From assembly GCF_964030935.1 (NCBI RefSeq), contig NZ_OZ034990.1, forward strand, positions 1,242,001 through 1,306,000: 64,000 nucleotides of DNA. Reading direction: 5' to 3'. Below, one piece after another: positions 52,735 through 62,161 of this stretch; within the stretch, counting starts at the first letter, position 1, and each line of letters starts with the position of its first letter. A program made the position numbers and the translations under genes. The stretch comes from Rickettsiella endosymbiont of Aleochara curtula. Lineage in GTDB: Bacteria; Pseudomonadota; Gammaproteobacteria; Diplorickettsiales; Diplorickettsiaceae. A model generated the notes under the pieces. It was not told the origin of the DNA, ran no database searches, and saw only the letters and a list, made by a program, of their open reading frames with translations.

Positions 52735-55700
52735 ATGCCCGTATTTAGGCAGTTTTCTTTATTAAAAAATCGACGATTTGTCCCCTTATTGTTAGTTCAA
52801 TTCTTAGGTGCATTTAATGATAATGTTTTTAAAAACGCATTAATTATCTTAATTACTTATCAACTCATCACCCAATCCCTATTGTTGCAGCAGCTTTCAG
52901 TCACTCTCGCGGCCGGGTTGTTTATTTTACCTTTTTTCCTTTTCTCCGCATTTGCGGGACAATTGGCCGATAAGCTAAGCCGAAGATATCTGACCATTAT
53001 TATAAAAGGATTTGAATGTATTTTTATGCTGTTGGCTAGCTTAGGTTTTTACCTTCATTCAGTAAGTTTATTGATGTTAGTGTTATTTTTTATGGGGATA
53101 CATTCAAGTTTTTTTGGCCCCATCAAATACGCTATTTTACCGGATTTATTAGAAAAGAATGAATTAATTGCCGGCAATGCATTAGTGGAAGCAAGCACAT
53201 TTATTGCTATCTTGATAGGAACTATATTAGGTGGTTTATTAATTGCTAATCATACGGATTTAAGATGGATTTCTGCCATAATAATTTCTATCGCTGGTCT
53301 TGGATTATTTGCTAGTTTTTATATTCCACAAACGACAAAGGCAAATCCTAATTTAAAATTGAATTTAGGTTTTATTCAGGCTTCAGCAAAAATTATTCAG
53401 CAAGTAAAAACAGAAAAAAAAGTTTTTTTAGGAATACTCGCAATTTCTTGGTTCTGGGTGATAGGCGCTACTTTTTTAACACAATTTCCTAGTTTTACTA
53501 AGAATATTTTGCATGCAGATGCCAGTGTAGTAACATTTTTTTTAGTTATTTTTACAGTAGGTATTGCTTGTGGCTCACTAGTCTGTAATCGATTACTAAA
53601 ACATAGAATAACCATGAAATGGATACCTATTAGCCTTTGGTTGATGAGTATTTTTATGATTGATCTTTATTTTGCTTCTACACATTCAATCTATAATCCT
53701 CAAAAACTGACTAATTTCGCTAGCTTTTTTAATTCCTTAACACATTGGCGAATTTGTATAGACTTGTTGGGTTTATCTGTTAGTGGGGGTATTTTCGCAG
53801 TGCCACTATATGCCTTAATCCAAACAGATACGGCTGCTGAACACCGTGCCCGAACCATTGCCGCTACTAATATCATTAATTCTTTTTTTATAGTCATTTC
53901 CAGTATTATTATTATTTTTTTACTTAAAATTGATTTAAGTGTTATACAGATTTTTTTATTATTAGGAATTATCAATGCAGGATTGGCTATCTATGCAACA
54001 AGATTAATACCCCAAGGATTGATTAAACCGATTTTACGAAAGATATTAAGATGTCTTTATGACGTTAAGTTAAGTGGGTTTGAGAATTATAAAGATGCAG
54101 GTGAAAGTGTCGTAATTGTAGCCAACCATACATCATTTCTAGATGTTGCCCTAATTTATGCATTTTTACCGGACGAACTTTTATTTGCGATAAACAGTTT
54201 TACATCGCGTATTTGGTGGATACGGCCCTTTTTATATTTTTCTAAAGTTTTTGAGTTAGACCCTTTAAATCCTTTAGCTATCAAGACTTTAATTAAAGAG
54301 GTAAAGAAAGGACAAAAATGTGTGATTTTTCCGGAAGGAAGAATTACTACGACCGGGGCGTTGATGAAACTTTATGAAGGGCCAGGATTAATAGCGGATC
54401 ATGCCAAAGTAAATTTGCTACCTATACGCTTACAAGGGGCGCAATACACTCCTTTTTCCCGCTTATGGGGAAAAGTCCAAATACGGTGGTTTCCTAAAAT
54501 TTCTATTTCAATTTTACCACCTAGAAAATTTATTGTTGACCCTACTATGAGTAGTCGAAAAAGAAGACAACTTATTAGTAATCAGCTTTATGACATGATG
54601 GTGGAAATGTTATTTCAAAGCACAGACTATAATAAAACCTTATTTCAATCTTTATTAGAAGCAAAATCGATTCATAAGGGTTCTACAAAAATATTAGAAG
54701 ATGTCACTCGAGTACCTATTAACTATAATCAATTAATAACTCGTTGTTTTATTTTAGGTCCTTACATTTGTCGGTATACTAAATATCAGGAAGCAGTAGG
54801 GTTATTGTTGCCTAACATGGTGACTGCAGTCGTTAGTTTTTTTGCATTACAAGCCTACGGTAGAGTACCTGCTTTGTTAAATTACACAGCGGGCTCTGCT
54901 CAAATAGAATCAGCTTGCAAGCTTGCTCAGGTTCATTGCATATTTACTTCCAGAAAATTTATTGAAGTAGGTAATCTATTTGAACTCATTAACCGATTAA
55001 GTAAAAAGTCTATTCAAATTATTTACTTAGAAGATTTAAAGGCAGAAATCACTTGGAAAGACAAACTTCGAGCGAGTTTATTAAGCCGATTTCCTCAGTA
55101 TTATTATTATAAAAAATTAAAAAAAGGTACTAACCCACAAGATCCAGCAGTTATTTTATTTACTTCTGGATCAGAGGGTGAGCCCAAGGGAGTGGTCCTT
55201 AGTCATAAAAATATACAAGCAAATCTGGCGCAAGTGACTACACAAGTCGATTTTAATCATCGAGATATTTTCTTTAGTTCATTACCATTTTTTCATGCTT
55301 TTGGATTAACTGCATGCATCATCTTACCTATTTATCATGGAATAAAAACCTTTATTTATCCATCACCTTTACATTATCGTAAAGTTCCTAATATGATTTA
55401 TGAATGTAATGCCACCATCATGTTTGGAGCAGATACTTTTTTAGCAGGTTACGGTCGTTATGCTCACCCCTATGATTTTTATAGCATTCGTTACGTTTTT
55501 GCCGGTGCGGAAAAATTAAAAGAAAAAACACGTAAACTGTGGATGGAAAAGTTTGGAATTCGTATTTTTGAAGGTTATGGTGTGACAGAAGCATCTCCAG
55601 TTATTAGTGTTAATACACCAATGCAAAATAAACCAGGTACGGTAGGTAATTTTTTACCAGGTATTCGTTATGAAATTGAACCTGTTCCCGAAATTGAGCA

Positions 55701-56187
55701 GGGAGGTCGCCTATTGATATCAGGCCCTAATGTAATGTTAGGTTATTTAAGCAAAGAACCAATTGGCGAAATTATCCCCCCCAGCCATGGTTGGTATGAT
55801 ACAGGAGATATTGTTGAGGTAGATGAGGAAGGATACCTGTCTATAAAAGATAGGGCTAAACGTTTTGCAAAAATTAGTGGTGAAATGGTTTCTTTAACCG
55901 CAATAGAGAATATAATTTATGACTTATGGCCTGATAAACACCATGCAATATTAAGCGTTCCCGATGCAAAAAAAGGTGAGCAACTTGTTTTAGTCACGGA
56001 TTATAAATTGGCAACTCGGCCTACACTTATTAAAGCATACAGAGAGAAGGGATTATCTGAGTTAAGTTTACCGCGGAGATTATATTTTATTGGTAGCATG
56101 CCATTACTAGGCAGTGGTAAGGTGGATTATAGGGCTGTTAAATTTTGGTTAGAAGAACACAACATAACCCTGCGTGATAGACTCTAA
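52735..56187 (+). CDS. aas: LplT-Aas fusion: lysophospholipid transporter / acyltransferase / acyl-ACP synthetase
   Basis: It recycles lysophosphatidylethanolamine by flipping it inward and re-acylating it. The 1150 residues form three parts: an MFS-type LplT domain (1 to about 405, start FLGAFNDNVFKNALIIL), a PlsC acyltransferase domain (about 430-620; NHTSFLD near 464 and FPEGRIT), and an AMP-binding acyl-ACP synthetase (about 650-1140; FTSGSEGEPKGVVLSHKN near 810, GYGVTEASP, WYDTGD). In E. coli LplT and Aas are separate proteins. I start at ATG 52735 after GAGAGGG; the frame reaches a TTG at 52714. Confidence 0.95.
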   Translation: MPVFRQFSLLKNRRFVPLLLVQFLGAFNDNVFKNALIILITYQLITQSLLLQQLSVTLAAGLFILPFFLFSAFAGQLADKLSRRYLTIIIKGFECIFMLLASLGFYLHSVSLLMLVLFFMGIHSSFFGPIKYAILPDLLEKNELIAGNALVEASTFIAILIGTILGGLLIANHTDLRWISAIIISIAGLGLFASFYIPQTTKANPNLKLNLGFIQASAKIIQQVKTEKKVFLGILAISWFWVIGATFLTQFPSFTKNILHADASVVTFFLVIFTVGIACGSLVCNRLLKHRITMKWIPISLWLMSIFMIDLYFASTHSIYNPQKLTNFASFFNSLTHWRICIDLLGLSVSGGIFAVPLYALIQTDTAAEHRARTIAATNIINSFFIVISSIIIIFLLKIDLSVIQIFLLLGIINAGLAIYATRLIPQGLIKPILRKILRCLYDVKLSGFENYKDAGESVVIVANHTSFLDVALIYAFLPDELLFAINSFTSRIWWIRPFLYFSKVFELDPLNPLAIKTLIKEVKKGQKCVIFPEGRITTTGALMKLYEGPGLIADHAKVNLLPIRLQGAQYTPFSRLWGKVQIRWFPKISISILPPRKFIVDPTMSSRKRRQLISNQLYDMMVEMLFQSTDYNKTLFQSLLEAKSIHKGSTKILEDVTRVPINYNQLITRCFILGPYICRYTKYQEAVGLLLPNMVTAVVSFFALQAYGRVPALLNYTAGSAQIESACKLAQVHCIFTSRKFIEVGNLFELINRLSKKSIQIIYLEDLKAEITWKDKLRASLLSRFPQYYYYKKLKKGTNPQDPAVILFTSGSEGEPKGVVLSHKNIQANLAQVTTQVDFNHRDIFFSSLPFFHAFGLTACIILPIYHGIKTFIYPSPLHYRKVPNMIYECNATIMFGADTFLAGYGRYAHPYDFYSIRYVFAGAEKLKEKTRKLWMEKFGIRIFEGYGVTEASPVISVNTPMQNKPGTVGNFLPGIRYEIEPVPEIEQGGRLLISGPNVMLGYLSKEPIGEIIPPSHGWYDTGDIVEVDEEGYLSIKDRAKRFAKISGEMVSLTAIENIIYDLWPDKHHAILSVPDAKKGEQLVLVTDYKLATRPTLIKAYREKGLSELSLPRRLYFIGSMPLLGSGKVDYRAVKFWLEEHNITLRDRL

Positions 56188-56194
56188 TTTCTTT

Positions 56195-56262
56195 GTTAAA
56201 CGTTAGCTTACGGTCCTCGACTATCGTTTGCCTCGAACTCAAGCCCATCGCTGGGTTATGCA
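56195..56262 (-). repeat. Dispersed intergenic repeat, family B, copy 2 (inverted)
   Basis: Read on the minus strand, gcataacccagcgatgggc, ttgagttcgaggcaaacg and atagtcgaggaccg follow the copy at 4648-4742 with only a few substitutions. They are then joined directly to taagctaacgtttaac, without the ~24-bp insertion seen in copy 1. It sits in the convergent gap between aas and rarA. Confidence 0.8.
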
Positions 56263-56292
56263 ATGGGTCTAATCATAAATTAAAAATATTTT

Positions 56293-57591
56293 TTATATTT
56301 TTTCTGATTTTTTTAATCGCGCAAGTTTTTCTGCAATTTTAAGTTCCAAACCGCGAGGAGCAGGAAAATAATACTGTCGTTCCTTTAATTGTTCAGGAAA
56401 ATAGCATTCTCCCTCGGCATAGGCGTTAGGTTCATCGTGGGCGTAACGATAGTTTTTTCCATAATTTAATTTGCGCATTAATTGAGTTGGGGCATTTCTC
56501 AAATGTAGAGGTACTTCTAACGTCCCGTTTTCTTGTGCATCTTTCATAGCCGCATTAAATGCAGTATAAACGGCATTACTTTTTGCAGTACAGGACAAAT
56601 AAACAATGGCTTGAGCTAAAGCAAGCTCGCCTTCGGGACTGCCTAAACGTTCTTGTACTTCCCATGCGCCTAAAGCCAATTGCAACCCTCGAGGATCAGC
56701 ATTACCTATATCTTCGCTTGCCATACGGAGTATACGCCGCGCTATATATAAGGGGTCACAACCGCCATCGAGCATACGTGCAAGCCAGTAAAGTGCAGCA
56801 TCTGGATCCGATCCGCGTACTGATTTATGTAAAGCAGAAATTTGATCATGAAAAATCTCGCCGCCTTTATCAAAACGACGCAGATTGGTTTGAGTAACTA
56901 CTTTTAATGTGTTTTCATCTATAATGTTATTTTCTGCTAGGTCTGAGGCAATTTCCAGAAGATTTAAAGCCTGACGCGCATCTCCATCAGCAATATGCGC
57001 TAGTTGTTCTTTTACGGAAGTTTCCATTATCAAATTTCTTTTGCCTAATCCATCCTCATTATTACTTAAAGCACGATCAATGATCTGGATAATTTCTTCT
57101 ATACCCAATTTTTTTAATACATACACTCGAGTTCGCGAAAGTAAGGCGTTATTAATTTCAAAAGAAGGATTTTCTGTCGTAGCACCAATCAATATGAAGA
57201 GTCCCGATTCAACAAAAGGTAAAAGTGAATCTTGTTGAGATTTGTTGAAGCGGTGAATTTCATCTATAAAACAGATAGTTTTTTTGGGTGATGCTGGATT
57301 GAGATGAATTTTTGTATCCTCTGCAAGCTTTCTTATTTCTTTAACACCAGATTGCAATGCGGATAATGATACAAATCTGGCTTGGATGTGATTGGCTATT
57401 AAAGAAGCCAAAGTTGTTTTCCCTGTTCCGGGAGGGCCCCACAAGATCATCGAATGTAACTGGCCGTTAAGTATGGCGAGTCGTAAAGTCTTTTGGGGCC
57501 CCAATAAGTGGGTTTGGCCAAAAAACTCATCTAAACGCTTGGGGCGTAAGCGCGTTGCTAAAGGTGAAAAGGGGTATGCGTTGGTTATCAT
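56293..57591 (-). CDS. rarA: Replication-associated recombination AAA+ ATPase RarA (MgsA)
   Basis: A clamp-loader-like ATPase acting at stalled forks. The 432 residues show the N-terminal PLATRLRPKRLDEFFGQ, Walker A WGPPGTGKTTLA, Walker B CFIDEIHRFNKSQQD, sensor motif IGATTENPSFE and the C-terminal tetramerisation domain (GSDPDAALYWLARMLDGG; YKNYRYAHD-like end). Length fits E. coli (447). It has its own 5' region carrying a family A repeat. Confidence 0.97.
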   Translation of the reverse strand: MITNAYPFSPLATRLRPKRLDEFFGQTHLLGPQKTLRLAILNGQLHSMILWGPPGTGKTTLASLIANHIQARFVSLSALQSGVKEIRKLAEDTKIHLNPASPKKTICFIDEIHRFNKSQQDSLLPFVESGLFILIGATTENPSFEINNALLSRTRVYVLKKLGIEEIIQIIDRALSNNEDGLGKRNLIMETSVKEQLAHIADGDARQALNLLEIASDLAENNIIDENTLKVVTQTNLRRFDKGGEIFHDQISALHKSVRGSDPDAALYWLARMLDGGCDPLYIARRILRMASEDIGNADPRGLQLALGAWEVQERLGSPEGELALAQAIVYLSCTAKSNAVYTAFNAAMKDAQENGTLEVPLHLRNAPTQLMRKLNYGKNYRYAHDEPNAYAEGECYFPEQLKERQYYFPAPRGLELKIAEKLARLKKSEKI

Positions 57592-57628
57592 GTTTTGATT
57601 TATACGATGACCACATTATAGAGTCAAC

Positions 57629-57751
57629 TACACTGTTCGCGGTGAATTTCTGACCATGTTGCCGTTCAGTTCGCAGTCCTCATGTATCTTAATACACTCC
57701 GATTGCCCTCAACGTGGCCCATTTTCAAAAAATCTGCTTGTTGTCAGTATT
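57629..57751 (+). repeat. Dispersed element family A, copy 5 (diverged)
   Basis: About 123 bp. The core gttcgcagtcctcatgtat, cttaatacactccgattgc matches the other copies well, but the ends are decayed (tacactgttcgc at left, cagtatta at right), so the terminal inverted repeat is partly lost. It lies between rarA and rimK. Confidence 0.72.
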
Positions 57752-57764
57752 ATTTCTGCATTGA

Positions 57765-58646
57765 TTAATGCTTATTGGATCTTTTTTCGATAGATTTAAT
57801 AATGATTTCAGCAACATTTTTTTGCGTGGCCTTTTCAATTCCCTCTAATCCAGGAGAGGAATTCACTTCCATTACCAAAGGGCCTCTGTTTGAGCGTAAT
57901 AAGTCAACACCTGCAATATTGAGACCAATAACCTTAGCGGCCCGAACCGCAGTCGCTCGTTCTTCAGAGCTTAATTTAGCCAGTCTTACGGTTCCTCCAC
58001 GATGGATATTAGAACGAAATTCCCCTAATTTCGCTTGCCTTTCCATAGCAGCAATGACTTTGCCATTGACTACGAAGCAACGAATATCCGCAGCTTTAGC
58101 TTCTTTGATATATTCTTGAACCATAATATGAGCTTGTAAATCTAAAAAAGCTTCAATAACACTAATCGCCGCCTGCTGAGTCTCCGCTAACACTACACCA
58201 ATACCTTGTGTGCCTTCTAAAATTTTAATAACTAAGGGCGGGCCACCTACCATGCTGATTAGATCTTGAATGTCATCAGGAGAATATGCAAATCCGGTAA
58301 TAGGTAAGCCTACTCCTTTTCGAGATAAAATTTGTAAGGAACGGAGTTTATCTTGAGCTCGGGTAATAGCAATTGAGTTATTCGCAACAAATATACCCAT
58401 CATTTCAAATTGTCTGACTAATGCGGCGCCATAAAAGGTGATCGAAGCGCCAATTCTTGGAATAATTGCATCGAATTTATCAAGAATTTTTCCTTTATAG
58501 TGTATATATGGGTTTTGCGTTGTGATGTTCATATAGCATCGCAACGTATCTATAATTTTAACCTGATGTCCTCTTTTCTTAGCTTCCTCTTCTAAACGGC
58601 GCGTAGAATAGAGTTTTGGACGACGAGACAAAATTGCAATTTTCAT
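57765..58646 (-). CDS. rimK: RimK-type ATP-grasp ligase (ribosomal protein S6 glutamylation)
   Basis: It adds glutamate residues to the C-terminus of ribosomal protein S6 in E. coli. The 293 residues show the N-terminal [35 protein letters not shown], the ATP-grasp lysine region [19 protein letters not shown], and metal ligands in [25 protein letters not shown]. It overlaps the aspartyl-protease gene upstream by ATGA, the usual RimK neighbour. Relatives make other Glu-adducts, so substrate is probable rather than certain. Confidence 0.94.
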   Translation of the reverse strand: MKIAILSRRPKLYSTRRLEEEAKKRGHQVKIIDTLRCYMNITTQNPYIHYKGKILDKFDAIIPRIGASITFYGAALVRQFEMMGIFVANNSIAITRAQDKLRSLQILSRKGVGLPITGFAYSPDDIQDLISMVGGPPLVIKILEGTQGIGVVLAETQQAAISVIEAFLDLQAHIMVQEYIKEAKAADIRCFVVNGKVIAAMERQAKLGEFRSNIHRGGTVRLAKLSSEERATAVRAAKVIGLNIAGVDLLRSNRGPLVMEVNSSPGLEGIEKATQKNVAEIIIKSIEKRSNKH

Positions 58647-59092
58647 GGGATTATAGTTTTTTTACTGTATAAATAAGAATGTGTTGGATCAACGAGAAAA
58701 CGTTGTTTTAAAGCAGTGCGGCCTAATAGCATTCTAAAACGCATATTATCTCTACTGGTCAAAGTAATTTCTATCGGCCAGCATTGAGTGCCGAGAACGA
58801 TAGAGGTTTGAATAACACATCGACTTTCCTTGTGGCCACCAGAGTCTGTAATTTCACGTATATCGATTAAGTCAGCAATGCATTTAATCGATTTTTCAGG
58901 GAAACGTTTGGGTTGAGGATGTATGATAAAAGATACTTGTTTCTGATGGGGAGCCTTTTCAATAACCTCTACGCAACAGGCATGTAACGCCGAGGTTCGT
59001 GCGCCAGTATCTACTTTAGTTTTCAAACGCGGTATACCCAATTCAGGCAAAGATACAAATTCTCTCCATCCAATTATGATTGATGATGACAT
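58643..59092 (-). CDS. Retropepsin-like aspartyl protease of the RimB/DUF785 family
   Basis: The 149 residues contain [13 protein letters not shown], a retroviral-type Asp-Thr-Gly active site, then [15 protein letters not shown] near the end, the family's second conserved block. In Pseudomonas a protein of this type (RimB) trims glutamates added to S6 by RimK, so the pair would control the modification state. It is coupled to rimK by a 4-bp overlap and abuts sspB. Confidence 0.85.
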   Translation of the reverse strand: MSSSIIIGWREFVSLPELGIPRLKTKVDTGARTSALHACCVEVIEKAPHQKQVSFIIHPQPKRFPEKSIKCIADLIDIREITDSGGHKESRCVIQTSIVLGTQCWPIEITLTSRDNMRFRMLLGRTALKQRFLVDPTHSYLYSKKTIIP

Positions 59093-59482
59093 CTATTTAA
59101 CAATAGAAAGCTTGGGTTGCGTTCCCGGTCTAACCCGAGGAGGAGTAGGATTTCCGTCCCCGTCACCGCTTTCTTCCTCTGTAAAAACCATGCCTTGACC
59201 ATTTTCGCGTGTATAGATGGCTAATACTGCTTGAATGGGGGCGTAAATAAGCATCGATTGACCATTAAAACTTGCCTCAAATTGTACAGCTTGAGTATCT
59301 ATTTTCAAATTTAATACAGCATCATTGGAGATATTTAAAGTAATTTTACCATCTTTTACACATTGTTTTGGTACTTCTACGTGAGGCAGTTCAGTATCTA
59401 AAAGAATATACGGGGTTAATTGATTATCCATAATCCAATCATAAAATGCTCGTAATAAATAGGAACGATTTGAGGTCATCAT
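59093..59482 (-). CDS. sspB: ClpXP protease specificity-enhancing factor SspB
   Basis: The adaptor that delivers ssrA-tagged proteins to ClpXP. The 129 residues start NRSYLLRAFYDWIMDNQLTPYILLD, followed by VPKQCVKDGKITLNIS and FNGQSMLIYAPIQAVLAIYTRENGQGMVF, all family hallmarks. A flexible acidic linker and C-terminal tail (TQPKLSIVK), where the ClpX-docking motif lies, are present. It follows sspA after 1 bp. The tmRNA and SmpB that create its substrates are in this same window. Confidence 0.97.
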   Translation of the reverse strand: MMTSNRSYLLRAFYDWIMDNQLTPYILLDTELPHVEVPKQCVKDGKITLNISNDAVLNLKIDTQAVQFEASFNGQSMLIYAPIQAVLAIYTRENGQGMVFTEEESGDGDGNPTPPRVRPGTQPKLSIVK

Positions 59483-59483
59483 T

Positions 59484-60134
59484 TTAAATTTTTACTCCAA
59501 ATTCGACCTCATTTAAAGTAGCTTTAAATGAGGGGCGTTTAAATAAGCGCTCTTCGTATTCTTTGATAGCACTTGGCATGGGTGCTAGTTTAATATCTAA
59601 ACGGTGCAAGCGCCATAATAACGGCGCCATGCAACAATCCACCAAAGTAAATTCGTCGCTCAAGAAAAATGATTTACCAGCAAATATAGGTGCTAGACTA
59701 GCCAAACTGCCTTCCAATTTCTTTTGAGCGGCCTGCATAGATTCTGTAGGCTTAGTTACTTTAACATTATTTAACCCGCTTTCAATCTGCTGTAATAAAG
59801 GGTACCAGTCCCGTTCAATTCTATAGATCATCTGTCGACTTTTAGCACGAGCTACCGGATAAACCGGTAACAAAGGAGGATGTGGAAAGCGTTCATCTAA
59901 ATATTCGGTAATAATATTTGTTTCATAAAGGACGAGATCTCGATCAATAATAGTGGGAACAGTGCCATAAGGGTTGTGTTGTAACAACCCTTCAGGTAAA
60001 TCTGTAGGCGATACTTCTACAATCTCCGCACTAATTCCTTTTTCTGCCAAAACAATACGCACCCTATGGCTATAAGGGTCATTGATATTTGCATATAAAC
60101 TCATCGTTGAACGTTTACCGGCAGGTTGTGCCAT
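59484..60134 (-). CDS. sspA: Stringent starvation protein A (GST-fold RNAP-associated)
   Basis: An RNA polymerase-associated protein of glutathione-S-transferase fold without the catalytic residue; it mediates acid/stationary responses and virulence regulation. The 216 residues begin GKRSTMSLYANINDPYSHRVRIVLAEKGI, matching E. coli SspA, followed by the thioredoxin and helical GST domains. The ATG at 60134 gives the same N-terminus as E. coli. sspB follows after 1 bp. Confidence 0.96.
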   Translation of the reverse strand: MAQPAGKRSTMSLYANINDPYSHRVRIVLAEKGISAEIVEVSPTDLPEGLLQHNPYGTVPTIIDRDLVLYETNIITEYLDERFPHPPLLPVYPVARAKSRQMIYRIERDWYPLLQQIESGLNNVKVTKPTESMQAAQKKLEGSLASLAPIFAGKSFFLSDEFTLVDCCMAPLLWRLHRLDIKLAPMPSAIKEYEERLFKRPSFKATLNEVEFGVKI

Positions 60135-60191
60135 ATAAAAGGTTCTCCATATTAATAATTTAAAACATTTTTCATGGTTTATGAAAATAGT

Positions 60192-60956
60192 TTATTTTTT
60201 TATATTTCCCCATATTTGCTTTTTTAAAATATAAACAAAATAAGTTAATACCAATAAGAATCCGCATACTTTTTTTCCCAATGATTGACGATTATTTTTT
60301 GTAGGGTCGGCTATATAAGCTAAAAAATTAACTAAATCAATGACTACTTCTTCTAATGTAGGGATTTTTGAGCTACTTTTATTAGAATGTGAGTAAATTG
60401 CACGATTACTAATTTTTAGGGATAACCGATCGTTAGTATTCTTTAAATTATGATAAGTATGGGTATCCATACGTATTATCGCTAATGGATCCGGCATTGC
60501 GGTGTTTTTAATGAAACTATTGTTAACTCCAAAAGGCCTCGTATCATCCAAATAAAAGCTAAGCAAGTAATTATACACCCAATCAGCATTTCTTGCCCGA
60601 ATACTCAAAGAAAGGTCAGGAGGAGGCTTTCCAAACCATACTAACCCCTGTTTTTTTTGCAAGTTTGATTTTATTGTATCGCTAGTTTTAGCTTGAGTAA
60701 AAACAAGATTATCTTTTAGTCGTTGTTGGGTGGATGAGTTGAATTTATCATCAATGTTTAAATCGACTCCAAGTCGATTATAACGCATATATTGTAGAGA
60801 ATGACACCCTGAGCAGTAATTCATAAAATATTTTGCTCCGCGCTGTAAGGAGGCCAAGTCAGATGATGAAAATTTTACTAGCTTATGTTCAGAAGGATTT
60901 GCTAGTGGCGGCGAAAATATTAGGATAAATAGAAAAAATGCACTTATTTTCCACAT
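60192..60956 (-). CDS. petC: Ubiquinol-cytochrome c reductase, cytochrome c1 subunit
   Basis: The c-type heme subunit of the bc1 complex. The 254 residues have an N-terminal signal (ISAFFLFILIFSPPLA), heme motif CSGCHSLQYMRYNRLG, a C-terminal membrane anchor (VCGFLLVLTYFVYILKK) and a distal MPDP Met that may be the axial ligand. It overlaps petB by 13 bp, in the standard order petA-petB-petC. Confidence 0.94.
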   Translation of the reverse strand: MWKISAFFLFILIFSPPLANPSEHKLVKFSSSDLASLQRGAKYFMNYCSGCHSLQYMRYNRLGVDLNIDDKFNSSTQQRLKDNLVFTQAKTSDTIKSNLQKKQGLVWFGKPPPDLSLSIRARNADWVYNYLLSFYLDDTRPFGVNNSFIKNTAMPDPLAIIRMDTHTYHNLKNTNDRLSLKISNRAIYSHSNKSSSKIPTLEEVVIDLVNFLAYIADPTKNNRQSLGKKVCGFLLVLTYFVYILKKQIWGNIKK

Positions 60957-62161
60957 ATGGATAGTGGTAGAGGTTTGTTTTTTTCATATTTTGTATAGAT
61001 GGGCATCAGGAGAAAAAAAAGAAAATAATTTAGTAATAAAATTTGCACGAGAAGTATCTTATGGGGTGTAAGTATGCTTGTACTGATATAACTAAGTAGG
61101 CCAAAACTTAAGGTAAAAATTGCTAAGGCGCAGCGAGAATAATTTCCTCGGTAGCGCATCGATCGAACTGGGTTACGGTCGAGCCATGGCAACAAAAATA
61201 GCATGAAAAGCCCGCCTCCCATAACTAAAATACCCAATGACTTATTAGGGATAACACATAATACGCTATAAAAAGGTGCTAAATACCATAATGGTTGAAT
61301 ATGGCTAGGAGTTAGTAAAGGGTCTGCTGGTATAAAATTATTTGTATCAAGGAAATATCCATACATTTCTGGAAAAAAAAATACGATGATGGAAAAAATA
61401 AATAAAAAAATTAGTAAAGCATGTAATTCTTTGATCGTATAATAAGGGTGAAAAGGTACTTTAAAAAGAGCCTTATTGTGTAAGTATGGTTTTGTTGGTA
61501 TACAAATCCCCTCAGGATTATTACAACCAACCTTATGTAAAGCAATAAGGTGTAACCGAATTAGAAATATTATTGATAAAGGTATAGCTATCACATGGAA
61601 TGCAAAAAAACGATGTAAAGTTTCTCCTGATACCACATTATTACCACGAATCCAAAGTGTTAGCGTTGGCCCAATCTTTGGAATCGCATCTAGCAACGAA
61701 GTACCAATTTGGCTTGCCCAGTAGGATGTCTGTCCCCAGGGGAGTAAATAGCCGAGGAATGCTTCTAGTAGCAAAATAATATAAAGAAATACGCCTAACA
61801 ACCAAACTAGCTCTCTAGGTTTTTTATAGGATCCATATAAAAGGCTACGAAAGATATGTGCGTAAATTAAAATAAAAAAAACAGAAGCGCCACTAGAATG
61901 TAGATAACGCAATAACCATCCGTATGGTATATCTCGCATTATCATTTCGATTGAATTAAATGCGCCTTCAGGCGTAGGGGTGTAAAATAGAGTTAACCAT
62001 ATTCCGGTCAAAAATTGTAAAAAAAAAGTAAAAAGACTTAAAAATCCAAAGAAATACCAAAAATTGAGATTTTTCGGCAGGTAATATTGTGTTAAATGTT
62101 GGCGTATGTATTCATTAATTGGAAAACGTTGCGATAACCAATTGGATAATGATTTTTGCAT
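60944..62161 (-). CDS. petB: Ubiquinol-cytochrome c reductase, cytochrome b subunit
   Basis: The membrane core of the bc1 complex with two b hemes. The 405 residues contain about eight helices and key motifs: GWLLRYLHSSGASVFFILIY and TLHRFFAFHVIAIPL hold paired heme His ligands, LPWGQTSYWA lines the quinol site and DPLLTPSHIQPLWYL is the equivalent of the PEWY loop region. It abuts petA with no gap. Confidence 0.96.
   Translation of the reverse strand: MQKSLSNWLSQRFPINEYIRQHLTQYYLPKNLNFWYFFGFLSLFTFFLQFLTGIWLTLFYTPTPEGAFNSIEMIMRDIPYGWLLRYLHSSGASVFFILIYAHIFRSLLYGSYKKPRELVWLLGVFLYIILLLEAFLGYLLPWGQTSYWASQIGTSLLDAIPKIGPTLTLWIRGNNVVSGETLHRFFAFHVIAIPLSIIFLIRLHLIALHKVGCNNPEGICIPTKPYLHNKALFKVPFHPYYTIKELHALLIFLFIFSIIVFFFPEMYGYFLDTNNFIPADPLLTPSHIQPLWYLAPFYSVLCVIPNKSLGILVMGGGLFMLFLLPWLDRNPVRSMRYRGNYSRCALAIFTLSFGLLSYISTSILTPHKILLVQILLLNYFLFFLLMPIYTKYEKNKPLPLSICGK

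Noticed and set aside
56559-56897. 112-codon plus-strand frame within rarA
   Set aside because: Antisense to a well conserved ATPase domain, with no supporting signals.
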